From Oscillospiraceae bacterium (GTDB lineage: Bacteria > Bacillota > Clostridia > Oscillospirales > Oscillospiraceae): a stretch of 64,000 bases of DNA. The notes beneath the pieces were generated by a model. That model saw nothing but the letters and a program-made list of their open reading frames with translations, was not told the DNA's origin and ran no database searches. The position numbers and the translations under genes are program-made. The first letter of the stretch is position 1, and each line of letters begins with the position of its first letter. Location: assembly GCA_017395085.1 (NCBI GenBank), contig JAFPWF010000019.1, positions 1-64,000 of the forward strand. Direction: 5' to 3'. Below, one piece after another: positions 8,542 to 16,824 of the stretch.

Positions 8542-8593
8542 GGACGCTGCCGGCATCTCCTGACTGTTGTCAGCGAGCTCGCCCGCGGCGTCC
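8542..8593. other. Multi-hairpin structured element
   Basis: An outer 9-bp stem (8542-8550 with 8585-8593) encloses two adjacent small hairpins, TGAC-TGTT-GTCA (8561-8572) and GCG-AGCT-CGC (8573-8582). Read as plus-strand RNA the outer stem is fully paired with one G-U; on the minus strand the same position is a C-A mismatch. A T-rich tract follows on the plus strand, and TTTTTC follows on the minus strand. It could be the terminator of the short minus-strand ORF or a small RNA. Confidence 0.5.
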
Positions 8594-8634
8594 GTCTGTT
8601 TCTTTATAACACACTTAAGTCCAAAAGCGGATAA

Positions 8635-8772
8635 CTAAGCGGATTCCTCCATGCGGAAGCTTGGCCAATTGCCGTATTCATCTTCCAGTATTGGTTCTTC
8701 ACCAAACAGAGCTGCCAATAATTCGTAGGTGATCTTCTGATGCTGAAGGATCTTATCCATGGTGTCTTCCAC
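8635..8772 (-). CDS. Short ORF, 45-aa acidic protein of unknown function
   Basis: On the minus strand a GTG (8770-8772) begins a 45-codon frame ending at TAG (8635-8637). It is preceded at 9 bases by a strong ribosome binding site, AAAGGAGG, with its GGAGG core at 8782-8786. The peptide starts MEDTMDKILQHQKITYELL and contains LFGEEPILEDEYGNWPSF. It is strongly acidic and probably helical in its first half. The quality of the translation start and the lack of any other gene between 8450 and 9127 argue that it is real. I recognise no family. Confidence 0.6.
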   Translation of the reverse strand: MEDTMDKILQHQKITYELLAALFGEEPILEDEYGNWPSFRMEESA

Positions 8773-9127
8773 AGGTGCTCGCCTCCTTTACCTGATCGAA
8801 CCTGTGCCTTTTTACATTATGTTAACCCTGCAGTCTAGAATGATACGCTGTATTAGTGCAAAATGCAACAAAAAATCAAAAACAATTGTTAACAATGCAT
8901 ATAAATTGTACAACAAAAACAGAGTGACCGGAGCGTTTCCGTCATTATTGTTTCTGGTTTGTTCTTCCGTGGATACAAAAAGAAATCCGCCGGCTGATTG
9001 CCGGCGGGCTCTTTTCAGCCCTTTCACAGAAAGATGTTGAAGTCCGGCTGGAGCTCGGTTATAGTATTGCACGGAATTTCGTAACAAAGAGACAGCGGAA
9101 AAGGATATGGAACGGAGGAGACAAACC

Positions 9128-9871
9128 ATGAAAAAATGGATTCTGACCATGACCGCATTGGCCACGGTGCATGCCCTGACCGGCTGCGGGCGGGCAGCGG
9201 ATAAGCCGGTCGAACTGCACGCAGACATCCAGCATGTGACGGATTCCCCCGCGTGGGTGGTAAAGCTTCCGGCGGCGCAGGATAAGGCCGTGACCCAGCT
9301 GTTTGTAGTTGCAGGCCTCGGTATGGACAAGACCACCGCAACCATCTCGATGCACCAGCGGGATAAGGATGGGAACTGGAAGCAGATCCTCTCCACCCCA
9401 GGCTTTGTGGGCCTGAATGGGCTCTGCCAGGATGCGGATCACAGGGAGGGCGCCGCCCAGACGCCGATCGGGGTCTATCACTTCAACAAGGCCTTCGGCA
9501 TTGCCGCTGACCCCGGCTGCGCGATCCCCTACATTCAGGTGGACGACAACACCTACTGGTCCGGGGATCCGGATCGGCAGTATAATCAGATGGTGGACAT
9601 CCGGGAGGTTCCGGAGCTCGTCATGGACGACAGCGAGCACATCGTGGACTATGAATATCAGTACCAGTACTGCCTGAACATCAGCTTTAATGAAGAATGC
9701 ACGCCAGGCCGAGGCTCCGCGATCTTCCTGCACTGCTTCGGCCCGCTCAAGCCCTACACCGGCGGCTGCGTGGCGATTCCCGAGAACCTGATGAAGCAGG
9801 TGATGCAGACGGTCCGGGAAGACTGCGTTGTGGTCATCGACACGCTGGAGAACCTGGGCGGCAGTTTCTGA
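9128..9871 (+). CDS. L,D-transpeptidase-like (YkuD-type) lipoprotein
   Basis: From the ATG at 9128, placed 7 bases after GGAGGAG, the product is 247 aa. It begins with a lipoprotein signal ending LTGC, so the mature protein should be tethered outside the membrane. Near the C terminus HCFGPLKPYTGGC matches the YkuD HX(n)[S/T]XGC motif with the catalytic Cys, followed by VAIPE. A TPIGVYHF segment upstream corresponds to the family's TPxGxF motif. Such enzymes make 3-3 peptidoglycan cross-links or attach proteins to the wall. An earlier in-frame ATG at 9107 lacks a ribosome binding site. Confidence 0.85.
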   Translation: MKKWILTMTALATVHALTGCGRAADKPVELHADIQHVTDSPAWVVKLPAAQDKAVTQLFVVAGLGMDKTTATISMHQRDKDGNWKQILSTPGFVGLNGLCQDADHREGAAQTPIGVYHFNKAFGIAADPGCAIPYIQVDDNTYWSGDPDRQYNQMVDIREVPELVMDDSEHIVDYEYQYQYCLNISFNEECTPGRGSAIFLHCFGPLKPYTGGCVAIPENLMKQVMQTVREDCVVVIDTLENLGGSF

Positions 9872-9917
9872 GAGGATTCTTCAATCAGAACAGAGAATAC
9901 TTCCTTCAAACAAACAG

Positions 9918-9974
9918 ACACCGCAGGCGAGCTTGGCAATTTGGCCACAGGCTGCCTGCGGTGTGCTGTTTTAA
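9918..9974 (+). terminator. Terminator after the YkuD-type gene
   Basis: An 11-bp stem (9918-9928 with 9954-9964) carries a long loop and is followed by GCTGTTTT. Confidence 0.75.
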
Positions 9975-10025
9975 ATAATCACAATCAGATCCTTCCATGA
10001 GAATCGTTTTTTTTTGCTTGCAGTC

Positions 10026-11330
10026 TTATTCCTCGATTGCGGCGGCATCCTGAAATGCCTGTTTAAAACTCGTCCTCACATCGCCGTGGCGAACAAACAG
10101 GAATGCACAAAAGGACATTGCCGTACAGCATGCACTGTAGACTCCGATGATCCGATAACCGTAATGATTGATAAACAGGCTTGCCAGCGTTGGGGTGACA
10201 ATCTGGGCGGTTGTCACGGCCACATAATAATATCCCATATATCTCCCGGAATCGCGATCCCTGCTGAGTTCCAGAACCATTGGCCCCAGATTAATGCCAA
10301 AGAGAGGGAAACCGACCGCGGCGATAAAAAACCAGAGATAAATCATATCAGGATTCTCCGGCGAAACTGAGCTTAAGCCGAAAAACCCGACCACGCAGGC
10401 GGCCATGCCAATCCGGCAGCTTTTCTTCCGGCCGATTTTTGCCGAAACAAATGCCGAAGGGATCATCATGGTCATCCCCAGTCCGGCCTCCAGCAGATAA
10501 GGCCCGGTCCAGGAAGCCGGTTTCCGCAGATGGGAGACGAGATAATTTGTATAGTGCGTATGAAAGCCGTTATATCCCATGTACACAAAGAAAACAGCAA
10601 ACAGAATGAGGAGCAGGCTTTTCTTCTCAGCCGGAGAGAGGGCAGTTTTGCTCACCCGGTCATCCGTTTTCTCGTCGAGGAGGCCGAGTTCGGTATTTTT
10701 CTGCCTGACCTCTTCGACAAAGCGGTTTTCACGGACAAGGAGAAAATAGGCGGCCGAAGCGAGCAGGATCGCGAGGATGACAAAAGCAACGCAGCGGGTA
10801 AAGACGGGCTCACCGCCGCGCTGTGTAATCAGCAAGTGGCCGACTACGCCAAAAAGAACTGCCCCAAGCCCGCCGACCAGATTGAGGACGGCGTTTGCCA
10901 GGGTCCTCTGCGGGCGGATAAAGCAGTCCGCAACCAGAGCCGCACTCGGAGACCGGTGCAGACTCATAAAGAAGACGGCCACAAGCAGGGCAATCAGGAA
11001 GAGCGCAAAGGTGTTTTCTCCCGATACGGCATGAGAATCAGCGATATTCATGAAAAACAGACCTGCAACGCCGCCGACAGTGCCGATCAGGATCAGCGGA
11101 GAGCGCCGCCCCAGTCTGCTCGAAATACGGTCAGACAGAATCCCGAACAGAGGCAGAAAAATCAATGCGATGATGTTGTCCACAGACATCAGCATGGAAT
11201 AAACGGTCGTTCCGAGACGATAATGCCTGGAAAGCATTAAAGGAACGATATAATCATATGCCTGCCAGAACAGAGTCAGGGTAAAAAAGGGGATTGATAT
11301 CAGAACTGCTCTTTTCCAATTCATTTTCAT
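10026..11330 (-). CDS. MFS/GPH-like sugar or glycoside carrier
   Basis: About 434 aa with twelve hydrophobic segments. The loop after helix 2 (GILSDRISSRLGRRSP) resembles the GPH and SLC45 branch of the major facilitator superfamily. A long charged central loop (ENRFVEEVRQKN to ALSPAEKK) joins the two halves. The family moves sugars or glycosides with a cation. Starting at the ATG at 11330 places the first helix directly after a short KMNWKR tail; an in-frame extension to 11405 is possible. It is monocistronic, with tRNA-Arg divergently read-through protected by a terminator. Confidence 0.82.
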   Translation of the reverse strand: MKMNWKRAVLISIPFFTLTLFWQAYDYIVPLMLSRHYRLGTTVYSMLMSVDNIIALIFLPLFGILSDRISSRLGRRSPLILIGTVGGVAGLFFMNIADSHAVSGENTFALFLIALLVAVFFMSLHRSPSAALVADCFIRPQRTLANAVLNLVGGLGAVLFGVVGHLLITQRGGEPVFTRCVAFVILAILLASAAYFLLVRENRFVEEVRQKNTELGLLDEKTDDRVSKTALSPAEKKSLLLILFAVFFVYMGYNGFHTHYTNYLVSHLRKPASWTGPYLLEAGLGMTMMIPSAFVSAKIGRKKSCRIGMAACVVGFFGLSSVSPENPDMIYLWFFIAAVGFPLFGINLGPMVLELSRDRDSGRYMGYYYVAVTTAQIVTPTLASLFINHYGYRIIGVYSACCTAMSFCAFLFVRHGDVRTSFKQAFQDAAAIEE

Positions 11331-11456
11331 AGCTTCATCAACGCCTGTTTTCCGATACTTTGTGATTTCCTTGAAAATAGTACTACAGTTTGAGAAAGCA
11401 AGCAACGTGTTTTAAATGGTAATACGAAAAAGCCAGTTAGTATTTACTGTAAAAAA

Positions 11457-11494
11457 ACCAAAAAGCCCTGAATCAATAAGATTCAAGGCTTTTT
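11457..11494 (-). terminator. Terminator of tRNA-Arg
   Basis: AAAAAGCC and GGGCTTTTT flank a GAATC/GATTC stem with a 5-base loop, immediately 3' of the tRNA on the minus strand. Confidence 0.85.
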
Positions 11495-11497
11495 CTT

Positions 11498-11574
11498 TGG
11501 CACGCGATAAGGGATTCGAACCCCTGACCTTCTGGTCCGTAGCCAGACGCTCTATCCAGCTGAGCTAATCGCGC
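11498..11574 (-). tRNA. tRNA-Arg (anticodon ACG)
   Basis: The 77-nt cloverleaf has a 7-bp acceptor stem closed by a G1-U72 wobble. The anticodon loop is CTACGGA, anticodon ACG, between TCTGG and CCAGA. GGTTCGAATCC forms the T-arm, with discriminator G73 and an encoded CCA. The wobble A would normally be deaminated to inosine by TadA to read CGU/CGC/CGA. Confidence 0.97.
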
Positions 11575-11641
11575 ATTTTTGACAGCTCAAAGATAATAGC
11601 ACAGCGGGAACCAAAAAGCAAGTACTTTTTTCTTTTCTTTT

Positions 11642-13855
11642 TTACTGCTTCTGCTGCTTTGCCTGCTTGATGGAGAGACCGATTCGTTTCTTCTTTTCAT
11701 CAACATTCAGCACGGCAACCTGCACCACATCGCCGACGGACAGAACCTCGGAGGGATGGCGGAGAAAACGGTCGGAGATCTCGGAGATGTGAACCAGACC
11801 GTCCTGATGGACGCCGATGTCGACAAATGCGCCGAAATCAATCACGTTGCGGACGGTGCCCTGAAGGATCATACCCGGCTTCAGGTCGGAAATCTCCATG
11901 ACGTCGGTGCGGAGAATGGGCTGCGGCAGGGAATCACGCACGTCTCTGCCGGGCTTCATCAGTTCCTGCATGACGTCCATCAGCGTGGGCACGCCAATGC
12001 CGAGTTCCTGCGCGGCCTGCTCGCGGCCGAGTGTTTTGATGCGCTCAGGCAGATCGGAGAGGCGGCCTTCGCGCACATCGGCTTCGCTGTGTCCTGTCAG
12101 CTTCAGCAGCCCTGCGGCGGCATCGTAGGACTCGGGATGAACCGCGGTGTTGTCGAGGATGTTTTTGCTCTCGGGCACGCGCAGGAAGCCCGCGCACTGC
12201 TCAAAGGCTTTCGGGCCGAGCTTTGGTACTTTTTTCAGCTGCTTCCGGTCGCCGAAGGGGCCGTTCTCCTCCCGGTAGGCGACAATGTTTTTTGCGGTGG
12301 TTGCCGTCAGGCCTGACACCCTGCGCAGCAGCGAGGGCGAGGCTGTGTTCACATCGACGCCGACCGCGTTGACGCAGTCTTCCACGACGGCGTCCAGGGC
12401 GGACTCCAGCTGCTTCTCGGGCATATCGTGCTGATACTGGCCGACGCCGATGGCCTTTGGTTCGATCTTGACTAGTTCCGCGAGCGGATCCTGCAGACGC
12501 CGGGCGATCGAGACGGCCGAACGGAGGTTGACGTCAAACTGCGGAAACTCTTCCGCACCGAGCGGGCTTGCGGAATAGACCGAGGCGCCGGCCTCGGATA
12601 CGATCATGTAACTGAGGTTTGCCCCGCGGGCGTTCTCCTGGCGGATGAGTTCCACTGCCATCTGCTCGGTCTCGCGGCTGGCGGTGCCGTTGCCGATGGC
12701 GATATGCTCCACGCCGTGCTTGCGCACCAGGGAGGAAAGAATGCGGATGGCCTCGTTCTTCTGGCGTTCGCCGTGCGTGGGATAAACAACCGTGGTGTCC
12801 AGCACACGCCCGGTACCGTCAACGACGGCGACCTTGCAGCCCATGCGGTATCCGGGGTCCAGACCCATGGTGACCTTGCCCTTTACGGGCGGCTGCATCA
12901 GCAGCGGGCGGAGGTTCAGCGCAAACTGGCCGATGGCACCCTCGCAGGCTTTTTCGGTCAGATCAGAACGCACTTCGCGTTCCAGCGAGGGGAAGAGCAA
13001 CCGGTCATAGGCGTCCAGCGCGGAGGACCGGATGAATTCCATAGCCCTGGTGCCGGGGATTACCACGGCGCGGTACACAGTGCGCATGGCCAGTTCATGG
13101 TCCAGCAGGACGGATACCTTGAGGAAGCCTTCCTTTTCCCCGCGGTTCACGGCCAGGACCTGATGCCCCTGCAGCTGGGAAAGGTTCCGGGTGAAGTCGT
13201 AATACAGGCTGTAAACGGAGTCCTCTTCCGAGGCGGCTTCCGAATGCAGCTGCCCGATGCGATCCAGCAGTGCCTTGAGGGCTTTGCGCAGGTCGGCGCT
13301 GTCGCTGATCTGTTCGGCAATGATGTCCGAAGCGCCCGCAAGCGCGTCGGCAACGGTTTCGACGCCCTTCTCCTGGTTTACATAATCCTCCGCAGCAAGC
13401 TCCGGATCGGGGCAGTCCCTTGCCTGCAGAAAGAGCAGATCTGCAAGCGGCTGCAGGCCCTTTTCCTTTGCAACCGTGGCGCGGGTGCGGCGCTTCTGCT
13501 TGTATGGGCGGTAGAGGTCTTCGAGTTCCGCAAGGGTTGCCGCTGCGTTGATGGCCGCGGCGAGCTCCTCGGTGAGCTTGCCCTGCTCTTCAATGGAGGC
13601 GAGAACCGTTTCGCGCCGCTCCTGCAGGCCGCGCAGATACTGCAGCCGGCTTTCCAGGGTGCGCAGCACGGTGTCGTCCATCGAACCGTGCAGTTCCTTG
13701 CGGTAGCGCGCAATAAAAGGAACGGTGTTTCCCTCGTCCAGCAGGGTCACAACATTCCTTATATGTTCCGTGTTCTGCCCGAGTTCTTCCGCCAGGGCAC
13801 GGATAATTCTCTCGTTTGCTTCATTCTCGTAGGTGATCTCTTTTACGGTTTCCAT
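11642..13855 (-). CDS. tex: Tex-family transcription accessory / RNA-binding protein
   Basis: The 737-aa protein has the full Tex layout. The N-terminal HTH-like region comes first, with RYRKELHGSMDD. A central YqgF/RuvC-like domain follows (VTMGLDPGYRMGCKVAVVD), then tandem helix-hairpin-helix motifs around residues 500-560 (VDVNTASPSLLRRVSGL). A C-terminal S1 RNA-binding domain spans about 655-725 (GMILQGTVRNVIDFGAFVDIG). Tex associates with transcription and RNA quality control. The gene lies at the end of a run with a phosphoesterase and a cell-wall transferase, separated from the former by 29 bases. Confidence 0.95.
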   Translation of the reverse strand: METVKEITYENEANERIIRALAEELGQNTEHIRNVVTLLDEGNTVPFIARYRKELHGSMDDTVLRTLESRLQYLRGLQERRETVLASIEEQGKLTEELAAAINAAATLAELEDLYRPYKQKRRTRATVAKEKGLQPLADLLFLQARDCPDPELAAEDYVNQEKGVETVADALAGASDIIAEQISDSADLRKALKALLDRIGQLHSEAASEEDSVYSLYYDFTRNLSQLQGHQVLAVNRGEKEGFLKVSVLLDHELAMRTVYRAVVIPGTRAMEFIRSSALDAYDRLLFPSLEREVRSDLTEKACEGAIGQFALNLRPLLMQPPVKGKVTMGLDPGYRMGCKVAVVDGTGRVLDTTVVYPTHGERQKNEAIRILSSLVRKHGVEHIAIGNGTASRETEQMAVELIRQENARGANLSYMIVSEAGASVYSASPLGAEEFPQFDVNLRSAVSIARRLQDPLAELVKIEPKAIGVGQYQHDMPEKQLESALDAVVEDCVNAVGVDVNTASPSLLRRVSGLTATTAKNIVAYREENGPFGDRKQLKKVPKLGPKAFEQCAGFLRVPESKNILDNTAVHPESYDAAAGLLKLTGHSEADVREGRLSDLPERIKTLGREQAAQELGIGVPTLMDVMQELMKPGRDVRDSLPQPILRTDVMEISDLKPGMILQGTVRNVIDFGAFVDIGVHQDGLVHISEISDRFLRHPSEVLSVGDVVQVAVLNVDEKKKRIGLSIKQAKQQKQ

Positions 13856-13884
13856 GTTGCGTGTAAACAGTTCCTTTCGCTTGA

Positions 13885-14361
13885 TCAGAGGCTCAGCGGG
13901 CGGATCTCCGCCGCGATGCCGCCGTTTTCAAAAATGGTAATCAGTGCCCAGGTCAGGTTGCGGCCTTTCCCGGCAGTTCCGGGATTTACGACTTTGACGC
14001 CGCCCACGTCTTCATGGAGGGCGGTGTGCGTATGTCCGAACAGGGCAAGCTGCGCGCCGGATTCCTGCGCGGCGTAAACCAGGCTGTCCACACGGCCGAA
14101 ATCCACGTGGTACAGGTGCCCGTGCGTCAGCAGGGCGGTTACCGGACCAAACTGCACCACCAGGCGGGCCGGCGCCTTGGCGGAGTAGTCGCAGTTGCCG
14201 CATACGTGGTAAAGCGGAATGTCCGGAAAGGCCCTCAGAAGGGCCTCCGCATCCCGCTCATAGTCTCCCAGATGCACGAGGACATCCGGCGTTGTTTCCC
14301 GCACGGCCTGCACCATGGGGGAGGTGACGCCGTGGGTATCGGAAAAGACGGCGACTTTCAT
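13885..14361 (-). CDS. YfcE/MJ0936-family metallophosphoesterase
   Basis: The 158-aa single-domain calcineurin-like phosphoesterase has all five metal motifs: SDTHG, HLGDYERD, GNCD, THGHLYHV and FGHTHT. Homologues hydrolyse phosphodiesters such as bis-pNPP or cyclic nucleotides; the natural substrate is unknown. The start codon overlaps the stop of the upstream transferase by ATGA, so the two are translationally coupled. Confidence 0.9.
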   Translation of the reverse strand: MKVAVFSDTHGVTSPMVQAVRETTPDVLVHLGDYERDAEALLRAFPDIPLYHVCGNCDYSAKAPARLVVQFGPVTALLTHGHLYHVDFGRVDSLVYAAQESGAQLALFGHTHTALHEDVGGVKVVNPGTAGKGRNLTWALITIFENGGIAAEIRPLSL

Positions 14362-15560
14362 GGCTCGCCGTCCTTTTTTGAGGCAGGGATTTCATAGACT
14401 TTGGTCCCGTCGTCTTCGTCTTTATCCGGCCCGGGTATGTAAAGCTTGGTGCCGTCTTCGGCAACCGCCGGCGGGGCCTCGGGAATCGCGGGCTCCGCTT
14501 CAGGCTGGGGGATGACGGGCTTCCGGAACACAAAGAGCCACACGATGATGGAAACGACAAAAGCCGCCACCAGGCAGACAATGCGGACCGCAGTGCCGGG
14601 CCCGGCGATCAGCACGGCAAAGATGCCCATCACCGCCGAAATGCCGTAGAGAACGGCGACGACCTGCTTCTGGTTCATGCCGAGGGCGAGCAGCCTGTGA
14701 TGGATATGGCCGCGGTCGGCCTGAAAGGGGCTCTGCCCGCGCAAAACCCGGCGGATAATGGCGAAAATGGTGTCAAACAGGGGGACCGCAAGCGCCATCA
14801 GCGGCACCAGGAAGGTGATGATGGTGTGGAATTTGAAGGTGCCCATGATGGACACGCAGGAAAGCACGAACCCGAGGAACTGTGAGCCGACGTCGCCCAT
14901 AAAGATCTTGGCGGGGTTCAGGTTGTAGGGCATGAAGCCGATGCAGGCACCCGTGAGGCAGGCCAGCAGAAGCGGCACGTTGGTGTCGATCATATAGGGG
15001 AGCAGCAGCGATACCACCATCATCGAGGCGGAACTGATTGCCGAAACCCCGACTGCGAGGCCGTCGAGCCCGTCGATGAGGTTCACGGCGTTGGTGCAGA
15101 GGACGATCCAGAGCACCGTCAGCGGAACCGAGAGCCAGCCGATGTTGATGGTGGTCCCGGCGTCAAGAAAGCCGGGATTGGAGATGACGTCGAAAACAAT
15201 GCCGCAGCGGATGGCGACCAGCGCCGCCATGATCTGCCCGGCAAGCTTAATCCAGGGGTTGAGCGTGAGAATGTCGTCCAGCGCGCCCATCACCGCGATG
15301 ATGACAGCGCCGAGCAGCAGGCCCATGACCGTGGTGGACATGTTGACCACCAGCAGCGACGACACCACAAAACCGAAGAAGATCGCCAGCCCGCCCATGC
15401 GTGGTATCGGGTGAATATTGATGCGGCGCTCGTTGGGTTCGTCGATGGCGCCGACATTCTCCGCAAATCGTTTGACCTGGGGGGTCATCAGGAAGCAGAG
15501 CACGAAGGCGGCGATCGGCCCCAGCAGCATTTTCCAGATTGGTACAGAAGCTTGCATCAT
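14358..15560 (-). CDS. TagO/WecA-type undecaprenyl-phosphate sugar-1-phosphate transferase
   Basis: The 400-aa membrane protein of the MraY-WecA family has about eleven hydrophobic segments. GALDDI carries the Mg2+-binding Asp pair, AVNLIDGLDG is the conserved NxxDGxDG-type motif, and RGHIHHRLL is the His-rich motif that separates WecA/TagO from MraY. It transfers GlcNAc-1-P or a similar sugar phosphate to undecaprenyl phosphate, starting wall teichoic acid or surface polysaccharide synthesis on the cytoplasmic face. The last ~60 residues are an unusual Pro/Asp/Glu-rich tail with two DGTK-x-Y repeats. Confidence 0.9.
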   Translation of the reverse strand: MMQASVPIWKMLLGPIAAFVLCFLMTPQVKRFAENVGAIDEPNERRINIHPIPRMGGLAIFFGFVVSSLLVVNMSTTVMGLLLGAVIIAVMGALDDILTLNPWIKLAGQIMAALVAIRCGIVFDVISNPGFLDAGTTINIGWLSVPLTVLWIVLCTNAVNLIDGLDGLAVGVSAISSASMMVVSLLLPYMIDTNVPLLLACLTGACIGFMPYNLNPAKIFMGDVGSQFLGFVLSCVSIMGTFKFHTIITFLVPLMALAVPLFDTIFAIIRRVLRGQSPFQADRGHIHHRLLALGMNQKQVVAVLYGISAVMGIFAVLIAGPGTAVRIVCLVAAFVVSIIVWLFVFRKPVIPQPEAEPAIPEAPPAVAEDGTKLYIPGPDKDEDDGTKVYEIPASKKDGEP

Positions 15561-15582
15561 ATGTCTCCGAACACAGAATCAT

Positions 15583-15621
15583 CCGGGAAGCGGAAATCCC
15601 TTGGGAGATTCCGCCTCCCGG
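15583..15621 (-). other. Intergenic hairpin between trpS and the transferase
   Basis: A ~15-bp stem with a few mismatches (15583-15598 with 15607-15621) lies between trpS and the downstream transferase. There is no T tract, so it is more likely an RNA-processing or attenuating hairpin than a full terminator. Confidence 0.5.
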
Positions 15622-15635
15622 TATGCGAAGGACGG

Positions 15636-16655
15636 TTAAAAGGGCTTTTCGACGAAGCCCACGCGCTTGTAGACCTTGCGCAGGGTCCTGCGGGCCACCG
15701 CGGTCGCCCGCTCGGCGCCGTTGGTGTAAACGTTGCGCAGGTAGTCCTTATCGGCGATCATCCGCTGGCTTTCCTCGCGGATGGGACGCAGCATCTCGAT
15801 GACGGCGTCGCCGACGGCGGGCTTAAAGGCGCCGTAACCCTTGCCGGCAAAGTCGCGCTCGATTTCCTCAAAGCTCAGGCCGGTCACGGCGGAGTAGATG
15901 TTCATCAGATTTGCGACGCCGGGCTTCTGCTCGGGGTCATAGCGGACGCAGTTTTCGGTGTCGGAGTCGGTGACGGCGCGCTTGAACTTCCGCGCGATCT
16001 CTTCCGGCGGGTCCATCAGGAATACACAGCCCTGCGGATCGGATTTGGACATTTTGGAAGTCGGCACCGAAAGGCTCATGACACGGGCGCCCACCTTGGG
16101 AATGTAGGGATCCGGCACCGTGAAGGTCGGCCCGTACAGATTGTTAAAGCGGATGGCGATGTCGCGCGTGAGCTCGCAATGCTGCTTCTGGTCCTGACCT
16201 ACGGGGACGTAGTCCGCCTGATACAGCAGGATGTCGGCCGCCATCAGAGAGGGGTAGGTGAACAGGCCGCCGTTGATGTTCTCGGCGTTCTTGGCGCTCT
16301 TGTCCTTAAACTGCGTCATCCGGCTGAGTTCACCGAACATGGTATAGCAGTTGAGGATCCATCCGAGCTCGGCGTGCTCATGCACATGGCTCTGGATGAA
16401 TAGGGTGTTCTTTTCCGGATCCAGGCCGCAGGCAATGTACTGCGCCAGCTGCGCGACGCTGCGCCTGCGCAGATCGGCCGGATTCTGGCGGACCGTGATG
16501 CTGTGCAGGTCGGCCATAAAATAATAACAGTCAAACTCTTCGGCCAGCTCCGACCAGTTTTTCACTGCCCCGAGGTAGTTGCCCAGGTGCAGCTCGCCGG
16601 AAGGCTGGATGCCGGAAAGCATTACTTTTTTTCTGGTTTCTGTCTGCTGTTCCAT
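15636..16655 (-). CDS. trpS: Tryptophanyl-tRNA synthetase
   Basis: The 339-aa class I synthetase charges tRNA-Trp. The HIGH-like motif is HLGN after SGIQPSGEL, and the KMSKS-like loop is SKMSKSDP. DILLYQADYVPVGQDQKQH matches the conserved central segment. I chose the ATG at 16655 because CGGAG lies about 10 bases upstream; an upstream in-frame start adds 14 residues that are not family-like. Clostridial trpS is often preceded by a T-box; none is visible here. Confidence 0.96.
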   Translation of the reverse strand: MEQQTETRKKVMLSGIQPSGELHLGNYLGAVKNWSELAEEFDCYYFMADLHSITVRQNPADLRRRSVAQLAQYIACGLDPEKNTLFIQSHVHEHAELGWILNCYTMFGELSRMTQFKDKSAKNAENINGGLFTYPSLMAADILLYQADYVPVGQDQKQHCELTRDIAIRFNNLYGPTFTVPDPYIPKVGARVMSLSVPTSKMSKSDPQGCVFLMDPPEEIARKFKRAVTDSDTENCVRYDPEQKPGVANLMNIYSAVTGLSFEEIERDFAGKGYGAFKPAVGDAVIEMLRPIREESQRMIADKDYLRNVYTNGAERATAVARRTLRKVYKRVGFVEKPF

Positions 16656-16752
16656 ATGCTTGATCTCCGTTCTGTAAATGGCGGCTGAATACCGCAATGC
16701 AACCGGTCATCCCGGCTGCAAAATCGATTCATTGTAACAGAATAAGTTGCGC

Positions 16753-16781
16753 TTGACAACAGGAAAAATGTAAAATAATAT
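16753..16781 (+). promoter_or_regulatory. gltX-tcdA promoter
   Basis: A consensus TTGACA (16753-16758) and TAATAT (16776-16781) are 17 bases apart, 44 bases upstream of the gltX start. Confidence 0.8.
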
Positions 16782-16824
16782 AAGAAGAAATTCTAAACAG
16801 GGAAAGAAACCGGAGGATTTTGAG

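Noticed and set aside
8542..8593. Hammerhead or other known self-cleaving ribozyme
   Set aside because: The CUGANGA and GAAA core sequences of a hammerhead are absent, and no other ribozyme core could be matched.
16656..16752. T-box or attenuator before trpS
   Set aside because: The gap to the divergent gltX promoter is too short, with no T-box sequence and no Trp-rich leader peptide.
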